Positions 20,516-34,133 of a DNA stretch of 64,000 nt are shown here, in pieces. How positions within the stretch are numbered: the stretch's first letter is position 1; each line of letters opens with the position of its first letter. The notes under the pieces were generated by a model. The model was not told where the DNA came from. It did not search any database and saw only the letters and a program-made list of their open reading frames with translations. A program made the translations under genes and the position numbers. This stretch comes from Posidonia oceanica. Taxonomy: Eukaryota > Streptophyta > Magnoliopsida > Alismatales > Posidoniaceae. The DNA lies in the NCBI GenBank assembly GCA_037176725.1, contig JAZBRS010000076.1, positions 121,911,001 to 121,975,000 on the forward strand, in the 5' to 3' direction.

Positions 20516-21791
20516 TAGGACTTTGGTTTTGTTCTTAATTGGTTTTCACTTGTTTAAATGTTTGTTAATCCCTTTTTAAATTATTTTAAAAATTTTATTT
20601 CTTTTGTTGGACACTTAGGGTATTGATTAGGATTTTTCAGGATTTATTTTGTATTATTTTAGGGTTGGTTTTAGATTTTAAAGTTGTAGTCTTCTTAGGG
20701 TTTTTCTTTCTTAAGTCTTTTAAGTTATGTCTTGATTTTTATTTAAGGATTTTTCTTGAAGTTTTTAGTTGGATTTTTCTGGTTTGATAGGGTGTTTTTA
20801 AGCTTTTCAGATGTGTTTTTCTTTTCTTTTTTAATTAAGCTTTTAACTTGTTTTTCTTATGTTTGCTAGGTTAAGTCCTTTGCCTTCTTTAATTACTTGT
20901 CTTAGTATTTGATTTTTTAATTCTTCTTTTTGGGTTTTTTTTTTTTAATTCTTCTGATGGGTTTTCACCTTTGGCGGGTTTTGATTTTATTTTAGTTTTT
21001 TCCTTGATTTTTCAGTGTTTTCTTTTGATTTGTTTTGTATTTTTTAGTTTGCATGTTTAGTTTAGCTTGTTTTGGTTAAGTTCAAGTTCTTAATGGCTTG
21101 TTTAATATATTTTTTAATTGTTTTTCTTAGGGTACTGATTTGTTGTTTTATGCTTTGAGGTTTTGCAGATTTTTATGGGTTTTTGTGGATTTTTGCAAAA
21201 GGGAGAAAAGGAAAAGAGAAGGAGGGAAGAGATGGAATAAAAAGGGGAATAAAAGGAAAAAAGATAGGTTGGAGGAAAACGATTTTTAAAATTCAGAAAA
21301 AGTGTTAAAAATAAAGTAAAAATAGGGATAGGATAGAGGAAGGGTAGAAGCACAGAGGGGGCCCACAGCCAGACCCAAAAAGGATGAGAAGGGGGGAAAA
21401 AGGGAGATGATAATTAGGAGAGAGAGAGGAGAGAGAAAACGATAATCCCGGAGAGAGAAAAGGATAACTTGAGTGAATGGAGGTCTCAATGGTCTTGGAA
21501 TGGAGTGAAAATTGGTGGGAGGGTAGTCTAGGTTTTGAAGTCTTGGGTTTGAAATTTTGGTTTGATTCTAAAGAGGTTTTGGAGGGGTTTCAAGGTGTAG
21601 AAAAAGGGTAGTTTCACCTAAGTTTTCTAGGGTTTTTGGGAATGGGTCAGGCTTGGAAAATTCTAGGTTTTTGGGTAGGTTTGTTGAGTGGATAGTGGTG
21701 GGTTTTCCTATGAATTTTGGTTAGGTTTTGAGGTTGGGAAGGGGGGTAAAGGTTTAGGCCAAAACGGGCTGATTTTGAAGGGTTGAGAGGA

Positions 21792-21817
21792 GGGTTAGGG
21801 TTAGGGTTTGGTTGGGG
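21792..21817 (+). promoter_or_regulatory. Telobox / G-quadruplex-capable motif near LTR A start
   Basis: The plus strand carries runs G3-TTA-G3-TTA-G3-(7 nt)-G4, which fits a canonical quadruplex with loops of 3, 3 and 7. It includes TTAGGGTTT (21801-21809), the reverse of the telobox AAACCCTAA. The solo LTR has the telobox at the matching place (54650-54658), but one G-run is degraded there. Confidence 0.5.
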
Positions 21818-21861
21818 TTTGATCCAGCAATCAACCAGAGTGCCAAGATGGGGTGTCAACA

Positions 21862-24335
21862 CACTGATCACTCTTGACCTCTTCCGGGTCTTGGTAGGGC
21901 TTGCACCTAACATTCCTGGCAGTCCGGTCTTGGTATGGCTTGCACTTATCATTCCTGACCTCTTCTGGATCATGATAGGGCTTGCACCCTTCATTCCTGG
22001 CGGTCCGGTCTTCATAAGGCATGCACAAATCATTCCGGACCTCCTCCGGGACTTGATAGGGCTTGCACCTGTCATTCCTGGCGGTCCGGTCATGATAAGG
22101 CTTGCACCTATCATTCCTGGCAGTCCAGTCTTGATAAGGCTTGCACTTATCAGTCCTGACCTTTTCTAGGTTTTGATAGGGCTTGCACATATCTTTCTTG
22201 GCGGTCTGATCTTGATAAGGCTTGCACTTATCAATCCTGACCTCTCCCTTGGTCATGATAGGGCTTGCCCCTATCAATCCTAGCGGTCCGGTCATGATAA
22301 GGCTTGCACTAATCATTCCTGACCGCCTCCGGGTCTTGATAGGGCTTGCACCTATCATTCTTGGCCGTCTGGACTTGATATGGCTTGCACTTATCATTCC
22401 TGACCTCTTCGGGTCTTGATAGGGCTTGCAACTACCATTCCTGCCAGTCCGGTCATGATAAGGCTTGCACTTATCATTCCTGACCTCTTCCGTGTCATGA
22501 TAGGGCTCGTACCTATAATTGCTCGCAGTCCAGTCCCGTTAAGGCTTGCAGTTATCATTCTTGACCTCTTACTGGTCTTGATAAGGCATGCGCCTATCAT
22601 TCCTAGCGGTTCGGTCTTGATGAGGCTTGCACATATCATTCCTGACCTGTTCCAAGTCCTCATAGGGCTTGCTCCTATCATTCCAGGCGGTCCGATCATG
22701 ATAAGGCTGGCACTAATCATTCTTGACCTCTGCCTGGGTCTTGATAGGGCTTGCACCTATCATTCCTGGCAGTCCAGTCATGATAAGGCTTGCACTTTTC
22801 ATTCCTGACCTCTTCTAGGTCTTGATAGGGCATGCCCTATCATTCCTGGCGGTCTGGTCTTGATTAGGCTTCCGTTTACCACTCCTGACCTCATCCGGTC
22901 ATGATAACGCTTGCACATATCATTCCTGACCTCTTCCGGGTCGTGATAGGGCATGCACCTATCATTCCTGGCGGTCCGGTCTTGATAAGGCTTGCACTAA
23001 TCATTCCTGACCTCTTCTGGGTCTTGATAGGGCATGCACCTACCATTCCTGGTGGTCCGGTCTTGATAAGGCATGCACTTTTCATTCCTGATCTCTTCCG
23101 GGTCTTGATAGGACTTGCACCTATCATTCCTGGCGGTTCGGCCTTGATAAGTCTTGCACTTTTCATTCCTGACCTATTCCGGGTCTTGGTAGGGCTTGAA
23201 CCTATCACTCCCGGTGGTCCGGTCTCGATATGGATTGCTCTTATCATTCCTGACCTCTTCGTGTCTTGATAGGGCTTGTACCTATCATTCCTGGCGGTCT
23301 GGTCTTGCTAAGGCGTACACTAATCATTCCAGACCTCTTCCGGGTCTTGATAGGGCATGCACATATCATTCTCGGTGGTTCGGTCTTGATAAGGCTTGCA
23401 CTTATCATTCCTGACCTCTCCCTTGTTATTGATAGGGCTTGCACCAATCAGTCCTGGCCGTCCGGTCTTGATAAGGGTTGCACTTGTCATTCCTGACCTC
23501 TCCCAAGGTCTTGATAGGACTTGTGCCTATCATTCCTGGTGTTCCGGTCATGATAAGGCTTGCACTTATCATTCCTGACCTCTTTTGGGTCCTTATTGGG
23601 CTTGCTCTATCATTCCAAGACGTCTGGTCCAAACTAGGCATGCACTTATCAGTCCTAACCTCCTCTGAGTCTTGATAAGGCTTGCGCCATTCATTCCTGG
23701 CGGTTCGGTCATGATAAGGCTTGCACCTATCATTTCTGGTGGTCCGGTCTTGATTAGGCCAGCTCTTACCATTCTTGACCTCTTCCTGGCCTTGAAATGG
23801 CTTGCACATATCATTCCTGGTGGTCTGGTCATGTTAAGGCTTGCACTTATCATTCCTGACCTCTCCCTTGGTCTTGATAGGGCTTGCACCATTCATTCCA
23901 AGCAGTCCGGTCTTGATAAGGCTTTCACTTGTCATTCCAGACCTTTTCAGGGTCATGATAGGGCTTGCGCCTAACATTCCTGGTGGTCCGGTCTGGAAAA
24001 GGCTTGCACTTATCATTCCTGACCTCTTCCAGGTCTTGGTAGGGGTTGTAGCTACATTCATGGCGGTTCGGTCATGGTAAGGCTTGCACTTATCATTCCT
24101 GGCCTCTTCCGGGTCTTGATAGGGCTTGCACCTATCATTCCAGGTGGTTCAGTCTTGATACGACTTGCACGTATCACTGTTGACCTCTTCTATGTTTTGA
24201 TAGGGCTTGCACCTAACATTCCAAGCGGTCCGGTCATGATAAGGCTTGCACTTATCATTTCGGACATCTTCCGGGTCTTGATAGCGCTTGCTCCTATCAT
24301 TCCTGGCGGTCGGGTCATGATAAGGCTTGCACTTA
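21862..24335 (+). repeat. Large satellite duplication, left copy
   Basis: About 2.5 kb that matches 31660-34133 monomer by monomer at a constant offset of about 9798 bp, including rare variants. The left limit is cut by the element insertion at 21862. After about 24335 the copies stop matching. Confidence 0.8.
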
Positions 24336-25937
24336 TCATTCCTGACATCTTCCGGGTCTTGATAGTGCATGCACCTAAAATTCCTGGCGGTCCGGTCAAG
24401 AAAAGGCTTGCACTTATCGCTCCTGTCCTCTTCCGGGTCTTCGTAGGGCTTGCACTTATCATTCCAGGCGGTCCGGTCTTGGTAAGGCTTGCACTTATCA
24501 TTCCTGACCACTTCCGGGTATTGATAGGGCTTGCACCGATCATTCCTGGTGGTCTGGTCTTCTTAAGGCATGCACTTATCATTCCTGAACACCTCCGGGT
24601 CTTTATAGTGCTTGCACCTGTCATTCCTGGCGGTCCGGTCAAGATTAGACTTGCACCTATCATTCTTGGTTGTCCGGTCTTGATAAGGCTTGCACTTATC
24701 ATTCCTGACCTCTTCTGGGTCTTGGTAGGGCTTGCACAAATCTTTCATGGCGGTCTGATCTTGATTAGGCTTGCGCATATCATTCCAAACCTCTCCCTGG
24801 GTCATGATAGGGCTTGCCCCTATCATTCCAAGTGGTCCGGTCCTGATAAGGCATGCACTAATCATTCCTGACCACCTACGGGTCTTGATAGGGCTTGCGC
24901 CTATCATTCCTGGCAGTCCGGTCTTAATAAGGCATGCGCTTATCGTTCCAGTCCTCTTTCGGGTCTTCATAGGGCTTGCAGCTATCATTCCTACCGGTCT
25001 GGTCATGATAAGGCGTGCACTTATCATTCTAGACCTCTTCGAGGTCTTGATCAGGCTTGCAACTATCATTGCTCGCGGTCCGCTCCCGATATGGCATGCA
25101 CTTATCATTCAGGACCACTTCTGGGTCTTGATAGGGCGTGCACCTATCATTCCTGACCTCTACTGGCTCTTGATTGGGCTTGCACCTATCATTCCTGCCG
25201 GTCCGGTCTTGATAATGCTAACACTTATCATTCCAGACCTCTTCCTGGTCATGATAGGGCATGCACATATCATTCTCGGTGGTACGGTCTTGATATGGCT
25301 TGCACTTATCATTCCTGACCTCTTCCGGGTCTTGATAGGGCTTGCACATATCAATCCGGGTGGTTCGGTCTTGAAACGGCTTGCACGTATCATTGTTGAC
25401 CTCTTCTGGGTTTTGATAGGGCTAGCAGCTAACATTCCTACCAGTCCAGTCATGATAAGGCTTGCACTGACATTCCTGACATCTTCCGGGTCTTGATAGC
25501 AGTTGCTATTATCATTCCTGGCGGTTCGGTCATGATAAGGCATGCACTTATCATTCCAGGACTGTTTCGGGTCTTGATAGCGCTTGTAGCTATCATTCCT
25601 GGCGGTCCAGTCAAGATAAGGCTTGCACTTTTCATTCCTGACTTCTTTCGAGTCTTGATAGGGCTTGCACCTATCATTCCGGGCGGTTCGGTCTTGATAA
25701 TCCTTGCAGTTATCATTCTTGACCTTTTCTGGGTTTTGATAGGGCTTGCACATATCTTTCTTGGCGGTCTGATCTTGATAAGGCTTGCACTTATCAATCC
25801 TGACCTCTCCCTTGGTCATGATAGCGCTTGCCCCTATCAATCCTAGCGGTCCGGTCATGATATGGCTTGCACTAATCATTCCTGACCGCCTCCGGGTCTT
25901 GATAGGGCTTGCGCCTATCATTCTTGGTAGTCTGGAC

Positions 25938-27480
25938 TTGATATGGCTTGCACTTATCACTCCTAACCTCTTCCGGGTCTTGATAGGGCTTGCACGTATC
26001 ATTCCGGGTGGTTCGGTCTTGATACGGCTTGCACGTATCACTGTTGACCTCTTCTGGGTTTTGATAGGGCTTGCAGCTTACATTCCTACCAGTCCAGTCA
26101 TGATAAGGCTTGCACTGACATTCCTGACATCTTCCGGGTCTTGATAGCAGTTGCTATTATCTTTCCTGGCAGTTCGGTCATGATAAGGCATGCACTTATC
26201 ATTCCAGGACTATTTCGGGTCTTGATAGGGCATGTAGCTATCATTCCTGGCGGTCCGGTCAAGATAAGGCTTGCACTTTTCATTCCTGACCTCTTCCGAG
26301 TCTTGATAGGGCTTGCACCTATCATTCCGGGCGGTTCGGTCTTGATAATGCTTGCAGTTATCATTCTTGACCTCTTCAGGGTTTTGATAGGGCTTGCACC
26401 AAACATTCCTAGCGGTCCGGTCATGATAAGGCTTGCAGTTATCATTCCTGACCTCTTCCGGATCTTGATAGCGCTTGCTCCTATCATTCCTGGCGGTCCA
26501 GTCATGATAAGGCATGCACTTATCATTCCTGGCCTCTTCGGGTCATGATAGGGCTCGCGCCTATCATTCCTGGTGGTCCGATCTTGATAAGGCTTGCACG
26601 TATCATTCCAGACCTCTTCCAGGTCTTGATAGGGTGTGCACCTATCATTCCTGACCTCTACCAGCTCTTGATTGGGCTTGCACCAATCATTCCTGCCGGT
26701 CCGGTCTTGATAATGCTAACACTTATCATTCCAGACCTCTTCCGGGGCATGATAGGGCATGCACATATCATTCTCGGTGGTACGGTCTTGATATGGCTTG
26801 CACTTACCATTCCTGACCTCTTCCGGGTCTTGATAGGGCTTGCACGTATCATTCCGGGTGGTTCGGTCTTGATACGGCTTGCACGTATCACAGTTGACCT
26901 CTTCTGGGTTTTGATAGGGCTTGCAGCTAACATTCTTACCAGTCCAGTCATGATAAGGCTTGCACTGACATTCCTGACATCTTCCGGGTCTTGATAGCAG
27001 TTGCTATTATCATTCCTGGCGGTTCGGTCATGATAAGGCATGCACTTATCATTCCAGGACTGTTTCGGGTCTTGATAGGGCTTGTAGCTATCATTCCTGG
27101 CGGTCCGGTCAAAATAAGGCTTGCACTTTTCATTCCTGACCTCTTCCGAGTCTTGATAGGGCTTGCTCCTATCATTCCGGGCGGTTCGGTCTTGATAATG
27201 CTTGCAGTTATCATTCTTGACCTCTTCAGGGTTTTGATAGGGCTTGCACCAAACATTCCTAGCGTTCCGGTCATGATAAGGCTTGCAGTTATCATTCCTG
27301 ACCTCTTCCGGATCTTGATAGCGCTTGCTCCTATCATTCCTGGCGGTCCGGTCTTGATAAGGCATGCACTTATCATTCCTGGCCTCTTCGGGTCATGATA
27401 GGGCTCGCGCCTATCATTCCTGGTGGTCCGATCTTGATAAGGCTTGCACGTATCATTCCAGACCTCTTCCAGGTCTTGAT
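25938..27480 (+). repeat. 850-bp higher-order repeat, two copies
   Basis: 25938-26630 matches 26788-27480 at an offset of 850 bp, an odd number of half-units (21). An earlier partial copy at about 25290-25740 matches the first at an offset of 648 bp (eight whole units). A shorter tandem duplication of about 365 bp occurs at about 41800-42320. Confidence 0.75.
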
Positions 27481-30400
27481 AGGGCTTGCACCGATCATTC
27501 CTGGTGGTTCGTTCTTGATAAGGCTGTACTTATCATTCCTGACCACTTCTGGGTCTTGATTGGGCTTACACCTATCGTTCCTGGCGATCCGGTCTTGGTA
27601 AGGCTTGCAGTTATCAATCTTGACATCTTCCAGGTCCTGATAAGGCTTGCACAATCATTCCTGGCGGTCTGGTCTTGATAAGGCATGCACTTATCATCCT
27701 TGACCTCTTCCAGATCTTGATAGGGCTTGCACCAATCATTCCTAGCAGTCCGGTATTGGTAAGGCAAGACCCTATCAATCCTGACCTCTTCCGGGTCTAG
27801 ATAAGGCTTGCATCCAACATTCCTGGCGTTCCGATCTAGATAAGGCATGCACTTATCATTCCCGACCACTTCCGGGTCTTGATAGGGCTTGCACCAATCA
27901 TACCTGGCGGTCCGTTCTTGATTAGGCTTGCACTTTTCAATCCTGACCTCTTCCGGGGCTGGATAGGGCATGCACCTAGCATTCCTGGTGGTCTGGTCTT
28001 GATAGTGCTTGCACCTATCATTCCTGGTGGTCCGGTCTTGAAAAGGCTTGCACATATCACTCTTGACCTCTTCCAGGTCTTGGTAGGGCTTGCACCTATC
28101 ATTCCAGGCGGTCTGGTCTTCATAAGGCATGCACTTATCATTCTCGACCTCCTCCGGGTCTTGATAGGGCTTGCACCTGTCATTCCTTGCGGTCCATTCT
28201 TGTTGAGGCTTGCACCTATCATTCCTGGCAGTCCGGTCTTGATAAGGCTTGCACTTATCATTCATGACCTCTTCTGGGTATTGATAGGGCTTGCACATAT
28301 CTTTCTTGGCGGTCCGATCTTGATTAGGCTTGCACTTATCATTCCAAACCAAACCCTGGGTCATGATAGGGCTTGCCCCTATCATTCCTAACGGTCCTGT
28401 CCTGATAAGGCTTGCACTAATCATTCCTGACCTCCTCCGGGTCTTCGTAGGGCTTGCGGCTATCATTCCTGGCAGTCCGGTCTTGATAAGGCTTGCACTT
28501 ATCATTCCTGACCTCTTCCGGGTCTTGATAGGGCTTGCAGCAATCATTCCGACTGGTCTGGTCATGATAAGGCTTGCACTTATCATTCCTTACCTCTTCC
28601 GTATCTTGATTGGGCTTGCACCAATCATTGCCCACGGTCCGGTCCCGATAAGGCTTGCACTTATCATTTGTGACCTCTTTCGGGTCTTGATTGGGCGTGC
28701 ACCTATCATTCCTGACCTCTTCCAGGTCTTAGTAGGGCTTGCTCATATCATTCGTGGTGGTCCGGTCTCGATAATGCTTACACTTATCATTCCAGACCTC
28801 TTCTTGATCTTGAAAGGGCAAGCACATATCATTCTCGGTGGTTCGGTCGTGATAAGGCTTGCACTTACCATTCCTGACCTCTCCCTTGGTCTTGACAGGG
28901 CTTACGCCTATCATTCCTGGTGGTCTGGTCATGATAAGGCTTGCACTTATCAATCCTGACCTCTTCCAGGTCTTGATAGGGCTTGCTCTATCATTTTTGG
29001 ACGTCTGGTCTTGACTAGGCATGTATTTATCAATCCTGACCACTTCCGAGTCTTGAAAGGGCTTGCGCCAATCATTCCTGGCGATCCGGTCATGATAAGG
29101 CTTGCACTTATCATTCTGGACCTCTTTCGGTTCATGAAAGGGCTTGCACCTAACATTCCTGGTGGTCCGGTCTTTATTATGCTTGCTCTTACCATTGCTG
29201 ACCTCTTCCAGGTCGTGAAAGGGCTTGCACATATCATTCTTGGCAGTCTCGTCTTGATAAGGCTTGCACTGATCATTCCTGACCTCTCCCTTGGTCATGA
29301 TAGGGCTTGCACCTATCATTCCTGGCAATCCGGTCTTGATAAGGCAAGCACATAGCATTCCAGACCTCTTCCGGGTCTTGATGAGGCTTGCACTTATCAT
29401 TTCTGACATCTTTCGGGTCTTGATAGTGCTTACACCTATCATTCCTGGCGGACCTGTCTTGATAAGGCGTGCTCTAATCATTCCTGACCTCTTCAGGGTC
29501 AAGTTAGGCCTTGTACCTATCATTCCTGGCAGACCGGTCTTGATAAGGCTTGCACAGAACATTCCTGACCTCCTCCGGGTCTTGATAGGGCTTGCACCTA
29601 TCAATCCTGGCGTTCTTGTCTTGATACGGCATGCACTTCTCGTCCTCGACCTCTTCCAGGTCTTGATAGGGCATGCACCTATCATTCCTGGTGGTCCGGT
29701 CTTGATAAGGCTTGCACTTATCATTCCTGATCTCTTCATGGACTTGATAGGGCTAGCACCTATCATTCCAGGCGGTCCGGTCCTAATTAGGCTTGCAGTA
29801 ATCATTCCTGACCTCTTTCGGGTCTTGACAGGGCTTCCGCTTATCATTCCCGGCGGTCCGGTCTTGATAAGGCTTGCACTTATCATTCCAGACCACTTCC
29901 GGGTCTTGATAGGGCATGCACCTATCATTCCTAGCCGTCTGGTCATGATAAGGCATGCACTAATCATTCCTGACCTCTCCCTGGGTCATGATTGGTCTTG
30001 CGCCTATCATTCCTGGTGGTCCGGTCATGATAAGGCTTGTACTTATCATTCCTGACCTTTTTCGGGTCTTGATAGGGCTCGCTCTATCATTGCTGGATGT
30101 CTGGTCAATACTAGGCTTGCACTAATCATTCCTGACCTCTTCCGAGTCTTGATAGGGCATGCGGCAATCATTCCTAGCGGTCCGGTCAAGATAAGGCTTG
30201 CACTTACTATTCTTGACCTCTTCCGTGTCTTGAAAGGGCTTGCACCTATCATTCCTGGTGGTCCGGTCTTGATATGGCTTGCTCTTACCACTCCTGACCA
30301 CTTCCGAGTCGTGATAGGGCTTGCACATATCATTCTTAGCGGTCCGTTCTAGATAAGGCTTGCACATATCATTCCTGCCCACTCCCTCGGTCTACATAGG

Positions 30401-31659
30401 GCTTGCACCTATCATTCCTTGCAGACCGGTCTTGATAGGGCATGCACTTATCATTCTTGACCTCTTCAGGGTCATGATAGGGCTTGCGCCTAACATTCCT
30501 AGCGGTCCGGTCTTGATAAGGCTTGCACTTATCATTCCTGACCTCTTCTGGGTCTTGATTGGGCTTGTAGCTATCATTCCTGGCGGTCTGGTCATGATAA
30601 TGCTTGCACTTAACATTCCTGACCTCTTCCGGGACTTCATAGGGCTTGCACCTGTCATTACGGGCGGTTCGGTCATGATAAGGCTTGCACTTATCATTCT
30701 TGTCCTGTTCTGGGTTTTGATAGGGCTTGCACCAAACATCCCTAGTGGTCCGGTCATGATAAGGCTTGCACTTATCATTCTGGACTTCTTTCGGGTCTTG
30801 ATAGCACTTGCTCCTATCATTCCTAGCGGTCCGGTCGTGATAAGGCTTGCACTTATCTTTCTAGACCTCCTCTGGGTCATGATAGGGCTTGCTCCAATCA
30901 TTCTTGGCGGTCCGGTCTTGATAAGACTAGCACTTATCATTCCTGACCTCTTCAAGGTATTGATAGGGCTTGCACCGATCATTCCTGGTGGTCCGGTCTT
31001 GATTGGGCTTGCACTTATTATTCCTGACCACTTCCGGGTCATGATATGGCTTGCACCTTTCATTCCTGGTGGTCCAGTCTTGATAGGGCTTGTAGTTGTC
31101 AATCCTGACCTCTTCCAGGTCCTGATAGGGCTTGCACCAATCATTCTTGGCGGTCTTGTCTTGATAAGGCATGCACTTATCATCCTTGACCTCTTCCCGG
31201 TCTTGATAGGGCTTGCACCTATCATTCCTAGCGGTCCGGTCTTGGTAAGGCTTGACCTCATCATTCCGGACCTCTTCTAAGTCTAGATAAGGCTAGCACC
31301 TAACATTCCTAGCGGTCCTGTAATGATAAGGCCAGCACTTATCATTCCTTACCTCTCTCGGGACTTGATTGGGCTTGCGCCAAACATTCCTGGCGGTCCG
31401 GTCTTGATAAGGCTTGCACTTATCTTTCCTGACCTCTTCCGAGTCTTGATAGGGCTTGCACCAATCATTCCTGGCGGTCCGATCATGATTAGGCTTGCAC
31501 ATGTCAATCCTGACCTCTTCCGGGTCTGGATTGGGATCGCACCTAGCATTCCTAGCGGTCTGATCATGATAAGGCTTGCACTTATCATTCCTGACATCTT
31601 CCGTGTCTTCATAGTGCTTGCACCTTCCATTCCTAGCGGTCCGTTCTTGAAAAGGCTTG

Positions 31660-34133
31660 CACTGATCACTCTTGACCTCTTCCGGGTCTTGGTAGGGCTT
31701 GCACCTAACATTCCTGGCAGTCCGGTCTTGGTATGGCTTGCACTTATCATTCCTGAGCTCTTCTGGATCTTGATAGGGCTTGCACCCTTCATTCCTGGCG
31801 GTCCGGTCTTCATAAGGCATGCACAAATCATTCCGGACCTCCTCCGGGACTTGATAGGGCTTGCACCTGTCATTCCTGGCGGTCCGGTCATGATAAGGCT
31901 TGAACCTATCATTCCTGGCAGTCCAGTCATGATAAGGCATGCACTTATCAGTCCTGACCTTTTCTGGGTTTTGATAGGGCTTGCACATATCTTTCTTGGC
32001 GGTCTGATCTTGATAAGGCTTGCACTTATCAATCCTGACCTCTCCCTTGGTCATGATAGGGCTTGCCCCTATCAATCCTAGCGGTCCGGTCATGATAAGG
32101 CTTGCACTAATCATTCCTGACCGCCTCCGGGTCTTGATAGGGCTTGCACCTATCATTCTTGGCAGTCTGGACTTGATATGGCTTGCACTTATCATTCCTG
32201 ACCTCTTCGGGTCTTGATAGGGCTTGCAGCTACCATTCCTGCCAGTCCGGTCATGATATGGCTTGCACTTATCATTCCTGACCTCTTCCGTGTCATGATA
32301 GTGCTCGTACCTATCATTGCTCGCAGTCCAGTCCCGTTAAGGCTTGCAGTTATCATTCTTGACCTCTTACTGGTCTTGATAGGGCATGCGCCTATCATTC
32401 CTAGCGGTCCGGTCTTGATGAGGCTTGCACATATCATTCCTGACCTGTTCCAAGTCTTCATAGGGCTTGCACCTATCATTCCAGGCGGTCCGATCATGAT
32501 AAGGCTGGCACTAATCATTCTTGACCTCTGCCTGGGTCTTGATAGGGCTTGCACCTATCATTCCTGGCAGTCCAGTCATGATAAGGCTTGCACTTTTCAT
32601 TCCTGACCTCTTCTAGGTCTTGATAGGGCATGCCCTATCATTCTTGGCTGTCTGTTCTTGATTAGGCTTCCGCTTACCACTCCTGACCTCTTCCGGTCTT
32701 GATAACGCTTGCACATATCATTCCTGACCTCTTCCGGGTCATGATAGGGCATGCACCTATCATTCCTGGCGGTCCGGTCTTGGTAAGGCATGCACTAATC
32801 ATTCCTGACCTCTTCTGGGTCTTGATAGGGCATGCACCTACATTCCTGGTGGTCCGGTCTTGATAAGGCATGCACTTTTCATTCCTGATCTCTTCCGGGT
32901 CTTGATAGGACTTGCACCTATCATTCCTGGCGGTTCGGCCTTGATAAGTCTTGCACTTTTCATTCCTGACCTATTCCGGGTCTTGGTAGGGCTTGAACTT
33001 ATCACTCCCGGTGGTCCGGTCTTGATATGGCTTGCTCTTATCATTCCTGACCTCTTCGTGTCTTGATAGGGCTTGTACCTATCATTCCTGGCGGTCCGGT
33101 CTTGCTAAGGCATACACTAATCATTCCAGACCTCTTCCGGGTCTTGATAGGGCATGCACATATCATTCTCGGTGGTTCGGTCTTGATAAGGCTTGCACTT
33201 ATCATTCCTGACCTCTCCCATGTTATTGATAGGGCTTGCACCAATCTGTCCTGGCCGTCCGGTCTTGATAAGGGTTGTACTTGTCATTCCTGACCTCTCC
33301 CAGGTTCTTGATAGGACTTGTGCCTATCATTCCTGGTGGTCCGGTCATGATAAGGCTTGCACTTATCTTTCCAGACCTCTTTTGGGTCCTGATTGGGCTT
33401 GCTCTATCATTCCAAGACGTCTGGTCCAAACTAGGCATGCACTTATCAGTCCTGACCTCCTCTGAGTCTTGATAAGGCTTGCGCCAATCATTCCTGGCGG
33501 TTCGGTCATGATAAGGCTTGCACCTATCATTCCTGGTGGTCCGGTCTTGATTAGGCCGGCTCTTACCATTCTTGACCTCTTCCTGGCCTTGAAAGGGCTT
33601 GCACATATCATTCCTGGTGGTCTGGTCATGTTAAGGCTTGCACTTATCATTCCTGACCTATCCCTTGGTCTTGATAGGGCTTGCACCATTCATTCCAAGC
33701 AGTCCGGTCTTGATAAGGCTTTCACTTGTCATTCCAGACCTTTTCAGGGTCATGATAGGGCTTGCGCCTAACATTCCTAGTGGTCCGGTCTGGAAAAGGC
33801 TTGCACTTATCATTCCTGACCTCTTCCAGGTCTTGGTAGGGGTTGTAGCTACATTCATGGCGGTTCGGTCATGGTAAGGCTTGCACTTATCATTCCTGGC
33901 CTCTTCCGGGTCTTGATAGGGCTTGCACCTATCATTCCAGGTGGTTCGGTCTTGATACGACTTGCACGTATCACTGTTGACCTTTTCTGTGTTTTGATAG
34001 GGCTTGCACCTAACATTCCTAGCGGTCCGGTCATGATAAGGCATGCACTTATCATTTCTGACATCTTCCGGGTCTTGATAGCGCTTGCTCCTATCATTCC
34101 TGGCGGTCGGGTCGTGATAAGGCTTGCACTTAT
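31660..34133 (+). repeat. Large satellite duplication, right copy
   Basis: Partner of 21862-24335. It continues to the left past the insertion point and so shows the sequence that stood at the first element's site before insertion; CACTG at 31660-31664 corresponds to 21862-21866. Confidence 0.8.

Larger units (their letters stand above)
1..21861 (-). mobile_element. Tat-lineage Ty3/gypsy LTR retrotransposon (3' end outside window)
   Basis: Order on the minus strand: 5' LTR, primer binding site, leader, gag-protease, RT-RNaseH-aRNaseH-integrase, PMD ORF, repeat-filled 3' region. Lineage assignment rests on the second archaeal-type RNase H after a degenerate first one, an integrase without chromodomain, the C-x2-H-x4-H-x4-C knuckle, the very large LTR, an extra ORF behind pol and the TGGCGACTCC primer site, which I recall from Ogre/Tat elements (tRNA-Arg). 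The visible part is 21.9 kb and the 3' LTR is not reached, so a full copy would approach 28 kb or more. Gag-pro and RT are almost contiguous, so the gag-pro/RT intron known from Ogre proper is not evident. Two nonsense codons and one frame break make this copy non-autonomous. It is inserted into the satellite array that begins at 21862. Confidence 0.9.
15819..21861 (-). repeat. 5' LTR (copy A), 6043 bp
   Basis: On the minus strand it begins TGTTGACACCCC (21861) and ends GGGATCGCTACA (15819), the TG...CA form. The end abuts a primer binding site, so this is the 5' LTR. Boundaries are fixed by comparison with the solo LTR at 54579-60515, which has the same termini. A TATA-like box lies about 1.85 kb from the start. 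U3 is AT-rich with teloboxes; the R/U5 part of about 4.1 kb holds a conserved splice-donor-like site, a GGTCC-motif tract, a 30 bp minisatellite, a conserved hairpin and a PBS-like motif. Small ORFs inside it are byproducts of repeats and are not called genes. Confidence 0.92.

Noticed and set aside
21792..21812. Interstitial telomere or chromosome-end sequence
   Set aside because: Only two to three telomere-like units, conserved as part of the LTR U3 in another copy.
28729..29967. 412-codon minus-strand ORF and many other 60-360 codon ORFs in the satellite
   Set aside because: They are produced by an 81 bp repeat with stop-free frames; overlapping ORFs exist on both strands, with no domain and no start context.
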